The position numbers and the translations under genes are program-made. 11,411 nucleotides of DNA from Nitrosomonadaceae bacterium. Lineage in GTDB: Bacteria; Pseudomonadota; Gammaproteobacteria; Burkholderiales; Nitrosomonadaceae. The stretch lies in contig CANIWY010000029.1 of assembly GCA_947471695.1 (NCBI GenBank), positions 1 to 11,411 on the forward strand, in the 5' to 3' direction. Below, piece by piece: positions 5,174 to 11,296 of this stretch (position 1 is the stretch's first letter; each line of letters opens with the position of its first letter). The notes beneath the pieces are model-generated. The model worked only from the letters and a program-made list of their open reading frames with translations. It was not told the origin of the DNA and did not search any database.

Positions 5174-7075
5174 ATGGCTGCCGCTGAACCTTCCCCGGCG
5201 CTGGGTCTCGTGGACGGCGGGCCGCTCAGCGCGTTCGTTCGCGATGTGGCACTCCCGCTGCATCAGGGCCAAAAGATTGTCGCCGCGTCCCTCGTGCAGG
5301 ACCACCTCTGCATCCCGAACAAGCCAAAAACCGTCGAGCAGGCCGACGCCGTTCTGCGCATGTTCCTCCAGTACTTGCTCGACGAGCAGCGTTACATCGA
5401 TGCGGCGGCCCTACTGTGGACGCCGAACATGTTCTCAGGCCGTCCTAGGGCCGTGAAGATACTTTGGGACGCCATCTTCAAGAATGTCGCGGTGATGGTC
5501 CCCGGGGCCGCCTCGATGGGCAAAAGCTACTCCATCGGCGTCTGGTGCTACCTCGATTGGTTGCGCGACCCCGAGTTCACGAACATCCAAGTGGTCGGCC
5601 CGTCCGAGAAGCATCTGGAGCGAAATCTCTTCTCGCACTTAATCAAGCTGCACAACAACGCCAGCATCAAGCCCCCGGGCGAGGTGAGACAGTTGGAGCT
5701 CAGCATCGACTCCAAACAGAAGGACGCGGGCATCTTCGGCGTTGTCATCCCGACCGGCAAGAAGTCCGCCGGCCGACTTCAGGGCGTGAAGGTGGTCCAG
5801 CGGCCAACGCCTCACCCCCAGTTTGGCCCCCTGTCGCGCGGTCGGGTTATGATTGAGGAGGCTGAGAACGTGCCCATCGGTATTTGGGAGGACGTGACGA
5901 ACATCCTTTCAAACACGAACGGCCTCAACCGCTTCAAGATTTTCTGCCCTTTCAACCCGAAGGATTTTAACGGGCCTTGCGCGCTGAGGGTGGAGCCCGT
6001 GGACGGATGGGCGAGCATCAGCATCGAGGAGGACGAGGAGTGGACCAGCAAGCGCGGCTGGAAGGTGGTGCGGCTGGATGCGTACAAGTCCGAGAACGTC
6101 ACGAGCGGGCAAGAGCTTTTCTACGGGCTTCAGACCAAGGAGGGCCTCGACAAGGTGATAGGGAACGCGGGGGGAGTGGGTACCCCCGGCTATTTCACAA
6201 TGGCCCGGGGCTGGTTCCCCCCTACTGGCGTGGACGTGGCCGTAATCCCCCAGCACTTGATGAATGAAATTTATGGGGAGTTGGAGTTCGTGGAGAGCCC
6301 AGTGTCTTGCGGCGCGCTGGACGTAGCCCTCGAGGGAGGGGACACGGCCATCTTCGCGCTGGGGAGGTGGGGGCAGTGCTCCGGGTATTGGAAGCCGGCC
6401 CCTCCCCCCGTCCCGGGCCAGCCGGACAAAGGGAAGGAGTTCGTGGCCTACAAGGATCAGAACGGGAATGCGATGAGACGCCTCGGCGTCCAGCTCGAGC
6501 AGATCTTCGCTCTCCCCAAAGGGCAGACGATGGAGCTCGTGGAGGCGACCAAGCGAACGTGTCAGGGCGCGATGGTGCGCGGAGACCAGCTCGCGGTGGA
6601 TCGCACTGGCAACGGCGCCGGCGTCCACGACATTCTCATCCGCGTCTTTCACGCGGGCGTGAAGGGCATTAACCCAAGCACAAGCCCGACTGAAAAGAAA
6701 ATAATGGAGGAGGACCAGTTCCTCCCGGTGGACGAGTACCAGATGCTCCTCTCCGAGCTCTGGTTCGCGATGAGGAAGTACATCGAGTTCGGCATGCTGA
6801 AGTTCAGCCCGAAAATCCCGCGCGACCCACTCTTCGAGGAATTGACAGGCAGACAGTTCGATCCGACGGCGAAAAAGAGGAAGGTGGAATCAAAGAAGGA
6901 GTACAAGAGTCGGGGCCACCGCAGCCCGGACAGGGCCGACGCTTTGGCCATGCTCGTCCACCTCGTGCGCATGATGTCCGGCCAGACGCCCAGCATCACG
7001 CGCTCGATGGTGATTAGGCCGAAGGAATACAAGCAGCGCATCAGTTGCACAGACCGCAGGGACAGATTGGACTAA
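5174..7075 (+). CDS. terL: Terminase large subunit (packaging ATPase and nuclease)
   Basis: A 633-aa protein, the motor that drives DNA into the procapsid and cuts concatemers. I use ATG 5174 because GGGGGAGG lies 9 nt upstream; the GTG at 5168 is too close to it. The N-terminal ATPase has a Walker A-like loop GAASMGKS (residues 111-118), an adenine/second-motif region QVVGPSEKHLERN (139-151), Walker B VMIEEAE with the catalytic acidic pair (225-231), and a coupling region around LSNTNG...RFKIFCPFNPKD (245-264). The C-terminal RuvC/RNase H-like nuclease has acidic residues D384 (GALDVALEGGD), D476 (AVDRTGNGAG) and D586/D589 (SPDRADAL), the usual order for terminases. The length suits the family. 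A 350-nt non-coding region with its own promoter follows, so terL is probably the last gene of its unit. Confidence 0.93.
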   Translation: MAAAEPSPALGLVDGGPLSAFVRDVALPLHQGQKIVAASLVQDHLCIPNKPKTVEQADAVLRMFLQYLLDEQRYIDAAALLWTPNMFSGRPRAVKILWDAIFKNVAVMVPGAASMGKSYSIGVWCYLDWLRDPEFTNIQVVGPSEKHLERNLFSHLIKLHNNASIKPPGEVRQLELSIDSKQKDAGIFGVVIPTGKKSAGRLQGVKVVQRPTPHPQFGPLSRGRVMIEEAENVPIGIWEDVTNILSNTNGLNRFKIFCPFNPKDFNGPCALRVEPVDGWASISIEEDEEWTSKRGWKVVRLDAYKSENVTSGQELFYGLQTKEGLDKVIGNAGGVGTPGYFTMARGWFPPTGVDVAVIPQHLMNEIYGELEFVESPVSCGALDVALEGGDTAIFALGRWGQCSGYWKPAPPPVPGQPDKGKEFVAYKDQNGNAMRRLGVQLEQIFALPKGQTMELVEATKRTCQGAMVRGDQLAVDRTGNGAGVHDILIRVFHAGVKGINPSTSPTEKKIMEEDQFLPVDEYQMLLSELWFAMRKYIEFGMLKFSPKIPRDPLFEELTGRQFDPTAKKRKVESKKEYKSRGHRSPDRADALAMLVHLVRMMSGQTPSITRSMVIRPKEYKQRISCTDRRDRLD

Positions 7076-7081
7076 AAAAGT

Positions 7082-7110
7082 TTGGCGCTTTTGAGAATGT
7101 GTGGTATTCT
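7082..7110 (+). promoter_or_regulatory. Sigma70-type promoter for the structured RNA or leader
   Basis: -35 TTGGCG (7082-7087), a 17-nt spacer ending TGTGG, and extended -10 TATTCT (7105-7110). Start of transcription is expected at about 7116-7118, more than 300 nt before the next start codon. It begins only 6 bp after the terL stop. The motif is shared with the promoters at 3587-3615 and 9870-9898. Confidence 0.8.
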
Positions 7111-7116
7111 CTGGGC

Positions 7117-7412
7117 GTTGAAGGTTCTTTGAGTTGGGGGGGAGAAGATCGAGGGGCGGCGTGGAAGGACACGCGCCAAGTGTAGTTGTGTGCGCTTGGA
7201 TTTAGCCGGTGTCGAAACCGGCCCTCTCCATCTTCTCTCCCCCGAACGTACAGGAGTGCGGGCAGACACCTACAGCATCCCGGCGAGATGGCGGCATACT
7301 GCGCATCCGGTAGGGCCCAATCAGTGCCCGAAAGAAGTGAGAACCCCCCGCGCCCTCGGATAGGCAACGAGAGTCCTTTCCCCGGCGCCCGCACCCTTGT
7401 ACTTTTCTTTTC
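7117..7412 (+). ncRNA. Structured non-coding RNA or long structured 5' leader, no known class recognised
   Basis: This gap between terL and the next gene has its own promoter and folds extensively. A 16-bp uninterrupted helix (7134-7149 with 7230-7245, two G-U pairs) continues after one mismatch with six more pairs (7151-7156 with 7223-7228). It closes a four-way junction bearing three hairpins: GCGTG/CACGC (7159-7163/7170-7174); CCAAGTGTA/TGCGCTTGG (7176-7184/7191-7199); and GCCGGT/ACCGGC (7205-7210/7217-7222). All three have 6-nt loops. A second domain is closed by CGGGCA/TGCCCG (7259-7264/7325-7330), with CCTAC/GTAGG (7269-7273/7310-7314) and a bulged hairpin (7287-7307). GGTTCT (7123-7128) pairs with AGAACC (7340-7345), closing both domains. 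A third element, GCGCC/GGCGC (7350-7354/7384-7388) enclosing CTCG/CGAG, precedes a T-rich tract (7402-7412). No tmRNA, 6S, SRP or RNase P core is seen. It is either an independent RNA or the leader of the 7427 operon. Confidence 0.68.
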
Positions 7413-7426
7413 AACAATCCACTCCC

Positions 7427-7672
7427 ATGCCCAATAAATTCATACATCCCCCTCGTCCGACGTGGCCCTATTTTGTGGCCCCGGTCTTTTGTGCCGCCCT
7501 CGTCTATGGCCTGTACGTCATCTCCGGCGCCACGGCCGACATTGAGGAGTTATCCGAGCGCACGTTTGTCGCAATCACCGCCGCTTTTGGCTGGGTGAGC
7601 TTTTGCCTTTACGGCATCGGGTTTTGTTTTTACAGCGTCGACCCAACGGACAGCAAACATTTTGACTCGTGA
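7427..7672 (+). CDS. Small membrane protein with two transmembrane segments, holin-like
   Basis: An 81-aa protein. The open frame continues upstream to a TTG at 7397, but ATG 7427 gives a natural N-terminus (MPNKFIHPPRPTWP). Two hydrophobic segments are clear: residues about 13-33 (WPYFVAPVFCAALVYGLYVI) and 46-71 (TFVAITAAFGWVSFCLYGIG...), separated by the acidic loop ADIEELSER. The C-terminus is short and polar. Size and two-TM layout fit holins, but no lysozyme or endolysin gene is beside it, so that is only a suggestion. It is the first gene after the structured RNA, has no Shine-Dalgarno sequence, and overlaps the next small gene by GTGA. Confidence 0.72.
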   Translation: MPNKFIHPPRPTWPYFVAPVFCAALVYGLYVISGATADIEELSERTFVAITAAFGWVSFCLYGIGFCFYSVDPTDSKHFDS

Positions 7673-7794
7673 ACTTCATCACCGCCCTCGGCGTCATCGC
7701 CCTCTCCGTCGCCAGTGCCTTTTCCGTAGTCTGTCTGACGGTGCTTCTCATGGACATCGTCATCCAGATGATTGATAACCGCAAAGGCAAATGA
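7669..7794 (+). CDS. 41-aa single-span membrane protein
   Basis: A very short gene starting at GTG 7669, inside the GTGA overlap with the previous stop, and ending in the ATGA overlap with the next start (7791). The product begins MNFITALGVIALSVASAFSV and has one hydrophobic helix from residue 3 to about 32, then a polar, basic tail ending DNRKGK. The 4-nt overlaps at both ends fill what would otherwise be a gap in an unbroken chain of coupled genes, which is the main evidence that it is real. Together with the 81-aa two-TM protein it may form a membrane pair such as holin/antiholin. No family is recognised. Confidence 0.62.
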   Translation: MNFITALGVIALSVASAFSVVCLTVLLMDIVIQMIDNRKGK

Positions 7795-8384
7795 GCTTGG
7801 AGATTCTCAAGGGGGCCATTCCCCCCGGCGGATACCATTTCCCTGACCGCAGCGGCGGCAGCGAGGTGCGCATTGACGGATACAGCATTGAGGATGTTGC
7901 TGGCAACGTGCTGAAGTTCCGCCTGCAAAATAACCGCGACCCCGGCAACCCGATGCAGGAGGTGCAGGAGTACATCTGCTCGAGCTGGCCGCACTTCTGC
8001 CGTGACATTGCGCCGGCCAAGGTGGCCCACGCGCGACTGCCCGAGCCATTGAGCCGCCGCTGCGCCTCGATGATTGGCGCGTGGTTTGCGTCCGTCGCGG
8101 ATGACCCGGGCGTTACGCAGGCTGAGGCGAACAGGCGCGCAGCAATTTGCGCCTTATGCCCGAAGAACAAGAACCACGAGAACGGTGGCTGCGGCGCCTG
8201 CACGTCACAGGTGCAGCGTTTGAGTTTCATCTACCGGCACAACCGCAGCACGGCGCAGGACAGTGCCCTCAAGTGCTGTGACATATTGAGCACGCCCTTG
8301 CAGGCCGCGGTCTGGTCGGCCAAGCTACCGCCTTTCACCGAGGAGCAACGGGGCGCTCTCCCCAATAACTGCTGGCGCCATTGA
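7791..8384 (+). CDS. Cys-rich protein, probable zinc-binding domain
   Basis: A 197-aa protein starting in the ATGA overlap. The N-terminal half (GAIPPGGYHFPDRSGGSEVR...) looks like a small beta domain. The C-terminal half carries C120-A-L-C123-P, then C134-G-A-C137, and later C162-C163, with the lead-in EANRRAAICALCPKN. This is a typical treble-clef or ribbon arrangement binding zinc, seen in uncharacterised phage proteins. Additional Cys residues at 63, 70, 91 and 194 are unusual for a cytoplasmic protein of this size. It has no signal peptide or membrane span. It shares the CXXC...CXXC plan with the 86-aa protein at 9911. It ends in a TTGA overlap with the metallopeptidase-like gene. Confidence 0.78.
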   Translation: MSLEILKGAIPPGGYHFPDRSGGSEVRIDGYSIEDVAGNVLKFRLQNNRDPGNPMQEVQEYICSSWPHFCRDIAPAKVAHARLPEPLSRRCASMIGAWFASVADDPGVTQAEANRRAAICALCPKNKNHENGGCGACTSQVQRLSFIYRHNRSTAQDSALKCCDILSTPLQAAVWSAKLPPFTEEQRGALPNNCWRH

Positions 8385-8836
8385 GACCTCAAAAAAGATT
8401 TTTCATCCGCTGCGAGGAAGGGCTGGACCCTTTCTTTGTCGTGGAGATTTACCGCAACTCAAATGAGGTGCACTGGGCGATGGAGCACATAATGGGCACC
8501 ACGGTGAAGGCCGAGTGCGAGGCGTGCTGCCTTGGCTACCGAGCGTACGACAAAAAAGACCACGTCACGCCCGAGTTCGGCACGGTGATCTTTCACGAGG
8601 GTGCGCTTCACCCTTCGGTGCTGGCGCACGAGTTCACGCACGCGGCCATGGCATTCTGCCGCCGGCGCCGGGTGAATCCACTCTCCCACACGAGACGCTG
8701 GTGGGACGGCGAGGAGCGCGCGGCCACGATGGTCGGCCACATGGTGGCTGAGTTCTACCGGCAGCAGCCGGAGACCACTTTCACATTCAAAGGCCGCAAA
8801 GGCATTCCGCGCATCAAGGGTGCCCCCCAAAAATGA
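8381..8836 (+). CDS. HEXXH metallopeptidase-like protein
   Basis: A 151-aa protein. The motif H83-E-F-T-H87 lies in a hydrophobic helix (SVLAHEFTHAAMAF), the zinc-binding and catalytic signature of HEXXH peptidases. E111 and E112 (DGEERAATMVGH) follow 24-25 residues later, the right distance for the third, glutamate zinc ligand of gluzincins. The N-terminal 80 residues are mixed beta with a Cys cluster (ECEACC). The first in-frame initiator is TTG 8381, which overlaps the previous stop as TTGA, matching the NTGA coupling of its neighbours; later ATGs would cut the conserved-looking N-terminus. There is no secretion signal. A protease acting inside the infected cell is likely, but its substrate cannot be told from sequence. 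Confidence 0.75.
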   Translation: MRPQKRFFIRCEEGLDPFFVVEIYRNSNEVHWAMEHIMGTTVKAECEACCLGYRAYDKKDHVTPEFGTVIFHEGALHPSVLAHEFTHAAMAFCRRRRVNPLSHTRRWWDGEERAATMVGHMVAEFYRQQPETTFTFKGRKGIPRIKGAPQK

Positions 8837-9402
8837 TCGACCTACCCATCCACCAGTATGTCACAATCTCGCCGGGAGCTGTTCACGACGATGTTCAGCG
8901 CGGCGCTTGGTTCGCCATCCAGCCCAACATTGGCGCCATCTGGGGCGGTCATGTCATGCTCGAAAACGGGGCCATCTATCGCAACGTCCCGCTCAACCTT
9001 CTGAGCATCGGGCGCAACGACTCGCCGTACCACAGCCCGCACGACCTCCAGATTTGGGACTGCTACCACGAGGAGGCACGGGCGCACGAGTACAACTATC
9101 TGCGGGGCCTAAACACCATCAGCCGATCCAATGGTTCGTCCGCTCCCTTCTTCGGCTCCTATCTGTTCACGATTATCCCCAAGGCCGATTCTTTTTCACG
9201 GCATCTCGATCAAGCAAAAGAGTTTGTTGTGTCCGTGGTGGCCAACACCGGGCGCATAGTGATCCGCGCCACAAACGAGCTGATGTTCTGCGACAAGAGC
9301 ATAGCCCCGTTGCCCACCGTGTGGCCCAAGGGGCTGCGCCGTCAAATGTCCATGCCATCCGTTGAAGGGCTTGAAGCTCACAAAATGACAACACACCTTT
9401 AA
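8833..9402 (+). CDS. Hypothetical protein, 189 aa
   Basis: Starts in an ATGA overlap with the metallopeptidase gene. It is rich in aromatic residues and looks like a compact mixed alpha/beta domain, with IGAIWGGHVMLENGAIYRN near residues 33-51, LQIWDCYHEEARAHEYNYL near 72-90 and a hydrophobic strand FGSYLFTIIP. It has no recognisable catalytic motif, transmembrane span or signal peptide. The C-terminal 30 residues are likely disordered. I do not recognise the family. The ordered Trp/Tyr/Gly content and coupling to the upstream gene support a real protein; a structural or accessory virion role would be a guess. Confidence 0.7.
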   Translation: MIDLPIHQYVTISPGAVHDDVQRGAWFAIQPNIGAIWGGHVMLENGAIYRNVPLNLLSIGRNDSPYHSPHDLQIWDCYHEEARAHEYNYLRGLNTISRSNGSSAPFFGSYLFTIIPKADSFSRHLDQAKEFVVSVVANTGRIVIRATNELMFCDKSIAPLPTVWPKGLRRQMSMPSVEGLEAHKMTTHL

Positions 9403-9405
9403 GCC

Positions 9406-9741
9406 ATGAACCCACAAACAAACACCACGACAAGCGACACGCCGAGGACGGACGCGGAGTCGTATAACTGCGACTGCCCCGTTGGCGCCAACTTCGCCCG
9501 CCAGCTAGAGCGCGAACTGGCGGAATCCCGCGCATACGCTGACAAACTAGCAGCCGGATTGCCGGTAGGTATGCTACCTAAAGACATTGAGTTACTGCGC
9601 GATTCTAACACCCAACTCGCCGCCCGCGTCAAGGAGTTGGAGGGGGAGAACGCCGTGTTGCGCGCTAGAATCTACCAAATCCAACAGGTTGAGCTTCCCG
9701 ACGCCATCCGGTCCGCGATGAAGCAGGGGGGCACCAGATGA
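9406..9741 (+). CDS. Short coiled-coil phage protein
   Basis: A 111-aa protein, 3 nt after the previous stop. The disordered, Thr-rich N-terminus contains DTPRTDAES, followed by ANFARQLERELAE, a combination I associate with small uncharacterised phage proteins. Residues about 60-95 (KDIELLRDSNTQLAARVKEL...) form a strong leucine-heptad coiled coil. The pair C22/C24 is present but not in a zinc arrangement. The stop overlaps the start of the 58-aa ORF as ATGA. It is probably an oligomeric scaffold or adaptor; the function is unknown. Confidence 0.75.
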   Translation: MNPQTNTTTSDTPRTDAESYNCDCPVGANFARQLERELAESRAYADKLAAGLPVGMLPKDIELLRDSNTQLAARVKELEGENAVLRARIYQIQQVELPDAIRSAMKQGGTR

Positions 9742-9914
9742 CCCCCGACGAACAATCGAAGGCCCGGAAGGCCCCCCAAAACACCATCAGCAGCGGCGAC
9801 TGGCTCCGCTCGATGACCGCAATGCGGCGCACGAGGAACGTCGCCCTCGAAAAAATAAAGCAAGGAGCTTTGGCATCTATCAAAAAGCATGGTATACTGC
9901 CCCCCTCAAAATGA
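9738..9914 (+). CDS. 58-aa basic hypothetical protein
   Basis: A short ORF, ATG 9738 to TGA 9912-9914, joined by ATGA overlaps both upstream (9738-9741) and downstream (9911-9914). The product (starting MTPDEQSKARKAPQNTISSG) is strongly basic, with a helical middle SMTAMRRTRNVALEKIKQG. No family is recognised. Its last third contains a complete promoter (9870-9898), so part of its codon choice is constrained by regulatory DNA; this also raises the possibility that it is simply the leader region of that promoter. The double overlap makes me favour a genuine gene. Confidence 0.55.
   Translation: MTPDEQSKARKAPQNTISSGDWLRSMTAMRRTRNVALEKIKQGALASIKKHGILPPSK
9870..9898 (+). promoter_or_regulatory. 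Internal sigma70-type promoter
   Basis: -35 TTGGCA (9870-9875), a 17-nt spacer ending CATGG, and extended -10 TATACT (9893-9898). Expected start of transcription is about 9905, only some 6 nt before ATG 9911, so the transcript is near-leaderless. It lies inside the 58-aa ORF and would drive the Cys-cluster gene and the nucleotide-metabolism genes independently of the upstream operon. Confidence 0.78.
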
Positions 9915-10171
9915 TCTTTAATCAAAAAAGTATCGCAAATTCCTTTGGGGCCCTCTTCAGGGTGCTGAAGTTTTTCACCAAGCACAAGGGCTCGCCGTTC
10001 GTATCGCAGCAGGACTACATCGAGCGCCACCGCGCCTGTTTCGGGTGCGAGCACTACGTTGTAGCCAGCCAGCAGTGCCGCCTCTGCACTTGCCTCATTT
10101 CTCTAAAGGCAAAACTGCGCACCGAAAAATGCCCGGCCCGCCCAAGCCGCTGGAACACGCCACGCGAATGA
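9911..10171 (+). CDS. Small Cys-cluster (zinc ribbon) phage protein
   Basis: An 86-aa protein with an ordered Cys pattern: C43-F-G-C46, C56-R-L-C59-T-C61, then C74-P and a late Trp (SRWN). The surrounding text (IERHRACFGCEHY..., CRLCTCLISLKAKL..., KCP) matches a recurring family of short phage proteins in which the cysteines bind one or two zinc ions; their role is not known. The N-terminal 30 residues form an amphipathic basic helix (FGALFRVLKFFTKH). The start lies about 6 nt from the predicted transcription start, so translation is probably near-leaderless; it also overlaps the preceding stop as ATGA. The stop overlaps the next ATG as ATGA. Confidence 0.78.
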   Translation: MIFNQKSIANSFGALFRVLKFFTKHKGSPFVSQQDYIERHRACFGCEHYVVASQQCRLCTCLISLKAKLRTEKCPARPSRWNTPRE

Positions 10172-10362
10172 GCACCGCCCCTACCGGAACCGAGGCAGAA
10201 GTGTGCGCCGACATTGCCGAGCGTCAGGCCAAAGGCATTGCCAAGTACGGCACCACCGTCGCCGAAAACCCCTTGCAGCTGAAGCAATGGCTGCAACATG
10301 CCTACGAAGAAACCCTCGACAAAGCAGTCTACCTGAAACGAGCCATCTCAGAAATCAAATAA
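10168..10362 (+). CDS. 64-aa helical protein, possibly MazG/all-alpha NTP-pyrophosphatase-like
   Basis: I take ATG 10168 in the ATGA overlap; the longer open frame upstream overlaps the Cys-cluster gene. The 64-aa product (EVCADIAERQAKGIAKYGTT then WLQHAYEETLDKAVYLKRAI) matches a short sequence type I recognise from many phages. The last helix carries E48-T-L-D51, an ExxD motif like the second metal-binding helix of MazG-type nucleotide pyrophosphohydrolases, but a clear first ExxE helix is missing. It may be a minimal or divergent member, or a non-enzymatic relative. It is located directly before the kinase-like gene, which fits a nucleotide-metabolism theme. The ATPase or hydrolase role is inference. 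Confidence 0.72.
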   Translation: MSTAPTGTEAEVCADIAERQAKGIAKYGTTVAENPLQLKQWLQHAYEETLDKAVYLKRAISEIK

Positions 10363-10371
10363 CCACCGCCC

Positions 10372-11007
10372 ATGCAACCACCAGTCATCTTCTTCATCGG
10401 ACCTCCCCAGCACGGTAAGACCGAATCCCGAAAACTTGCCTGCGAAATCACCGGCCTCGAGGGCGCCAGCTGCTCGGACGTCATCCACGCCTTTATTGCG
10501 GCCCGCCTCAAGATGTCCGTGCAGGACTGGCGGAACATTCCGCGTGAGGAGCGCAGGCAGGCCGAAATTGAGGCCGGCGATTTTCTTTGCGGCAGTATTG
10601 GTAAACTCAGTACCGTGGCGCTGGATGGTACGGTGGACGGAGAATTTTTTCGTATTCCCTCCGGCATCATCCGCGTCCTCTTCCACCGCGGCATCCGCGT
10701 AATCGACGGGGTTCGCCGCAACCTTGAGCTCGACCAAGCGCGGGCCCACCTCGAGTGGCTCGGCATTCGCAGCATTGTCATCTGGGTGGAGCGTCCGGGC
10801 CACGCCACCATCGCGGACAATACGGAGCTTACCGCGGCGCAGGCCGACGAAAAGATTGTCAACGACGGCGACTTGCAGGCGCTCCGGGCAAGTGTTCGCG
10901 CGGTGCTGGAGAAGTACCAGCCGCCGAAGGAGGAGAAGAAAGCGCCGAGCATCTATCTCGGGGCCAAGAAGCCCGAGCCGGGCAAGCTCTTCACCGGCCG
11001 CGCCTGA
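10372..11007 (+). CDS. P-loop kinase, probable deoxynucleoside monophosphate kinase
   Basis: A 211-aa protein. The P-loop is G10-P-P-Q-H-G-K-T17 at the end of a hydrophobic strand (PPVIFFIG), followed by an NMP-binding helical region. VIDGVRRNLELDQAR (110-124) carries the second acidic/Arg motif, IVIWVERPG (135-143) an arginine-containing strand, and DNTEL (149-153) then EKIVNDGDLQAL (160-171) the late motifs typical of phage dNMP kinases (phage T4 gene 1 type). Such enzymes raise dNMPs to dNDPs for phage DNA synthesis. The C-terminal 30 residues are Lys/Pro-rich and disordered. It starts 9 nt after the previous stop with no Shine-Dalgarno sequence. The kinase fold is fairly sure; the exact substrate is not. 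Confidence 0.7.
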   Translation: MQPPVIFFIGPPQHGKTESRKLACEITGLEGASCSDVIHAFIAARLKMSVQDWRNIPREERRQAEIEAGDFLCGSIGKLSTVALDGTVDGEFFRIPSGIIRVLFHRGIRVIDGVRRNLELDQARAHLEWLGIRSIVIWVERPGHATIADNTELTAAQADEKIVNDGDLQALRASVRAVLEKYQPPKEEKKAPSIYLGAKKPEPGKLFTGRA

Positions 11008-11065
11008 CCCCCCGCGAAAATTTATTGTTGACGGCGCCCTGCCGAACTGCATGATGGAGGACGTT

Positions 11066-11296
11066 ATGACAATCCTCCACAAGAAAGTATCCCGCCGCAC
11101 CGCGCAAGAGTACACGGTGCTTTCCCGCAAGATGAAACCAATCGTGGTGTCGCTCCTCCCGGGCGATGTCCTCGAGTTCCGCGAGTCGAAGGGCCGCAGC
11201 CGGTGGCAGCTGCCGGTGCACACGGTGTTCGCCCTCGCGGTGCGCACCCAAGTCGAAGCCGACCGCCGCGCGCGCAAGGAGGCGAAGAAGAAATGA
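11066..11296 (+). CDS. Small basic hypothetical protein
   Basis: Two further in-frame ATGs (11051 and 11054) lie just upstream, but GGAGG (11056-11060) is 5 nt before ATG 11066, a proper Shine-Dalgarno sequence, so 11066 is chosen. The 76-aa product has a beta-like core: EYTVLSRKMKPIVVSLLPGD followed by LEFRES, then a helix VHTVFALAVRTQVEA and a Lys/Arg tail. The PGDVLEFRE phrase followed by an aliphatic helix is a pattern I associate with short phage proteins of unknown role. It has 58 nt of spacing from the kinase gene, longer than its neighbours, with an A/T-rich patch (AAAATTTATTG). Its stop overlaps the next ATG. Confidence 0.7.
   Translation: MTILHKKVSRRTAQEYTVLSRKMKPIVVSLLPGDVLEFRESKGRSRWQLPVHTVFALAVRTQVEADRRARKEAKKK

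Noticed and set aside
4909..5187. Open frame of 92 codons in the terS-terL gap
   Set aside because: The start codon is inside the TTAACAT palindrome, the product is Pro/Gly low-complexity, and it runs into terL in another frame.
5909..6652. Long minus-strand open frame within terL
   Set aside because: Antisense shadow of a GC-rich gene; terL motifs on the plus strand are clear.
7151..7228. tRNA, because the junction has a cloverleaf topology
   Set aside because: Loops are all 6 nt, the middle arm has a 9-bp stem, no T-loop or CCA-adjacent acceptor end fits, and a long helix continues beyond the acceptor-like stem.
10168..10362. Confident MazG pyrophosphatase
   Set aside because: Only the ExxD helix is seen; the ExxE partner helix is not evident, so the family is left as a possibility.
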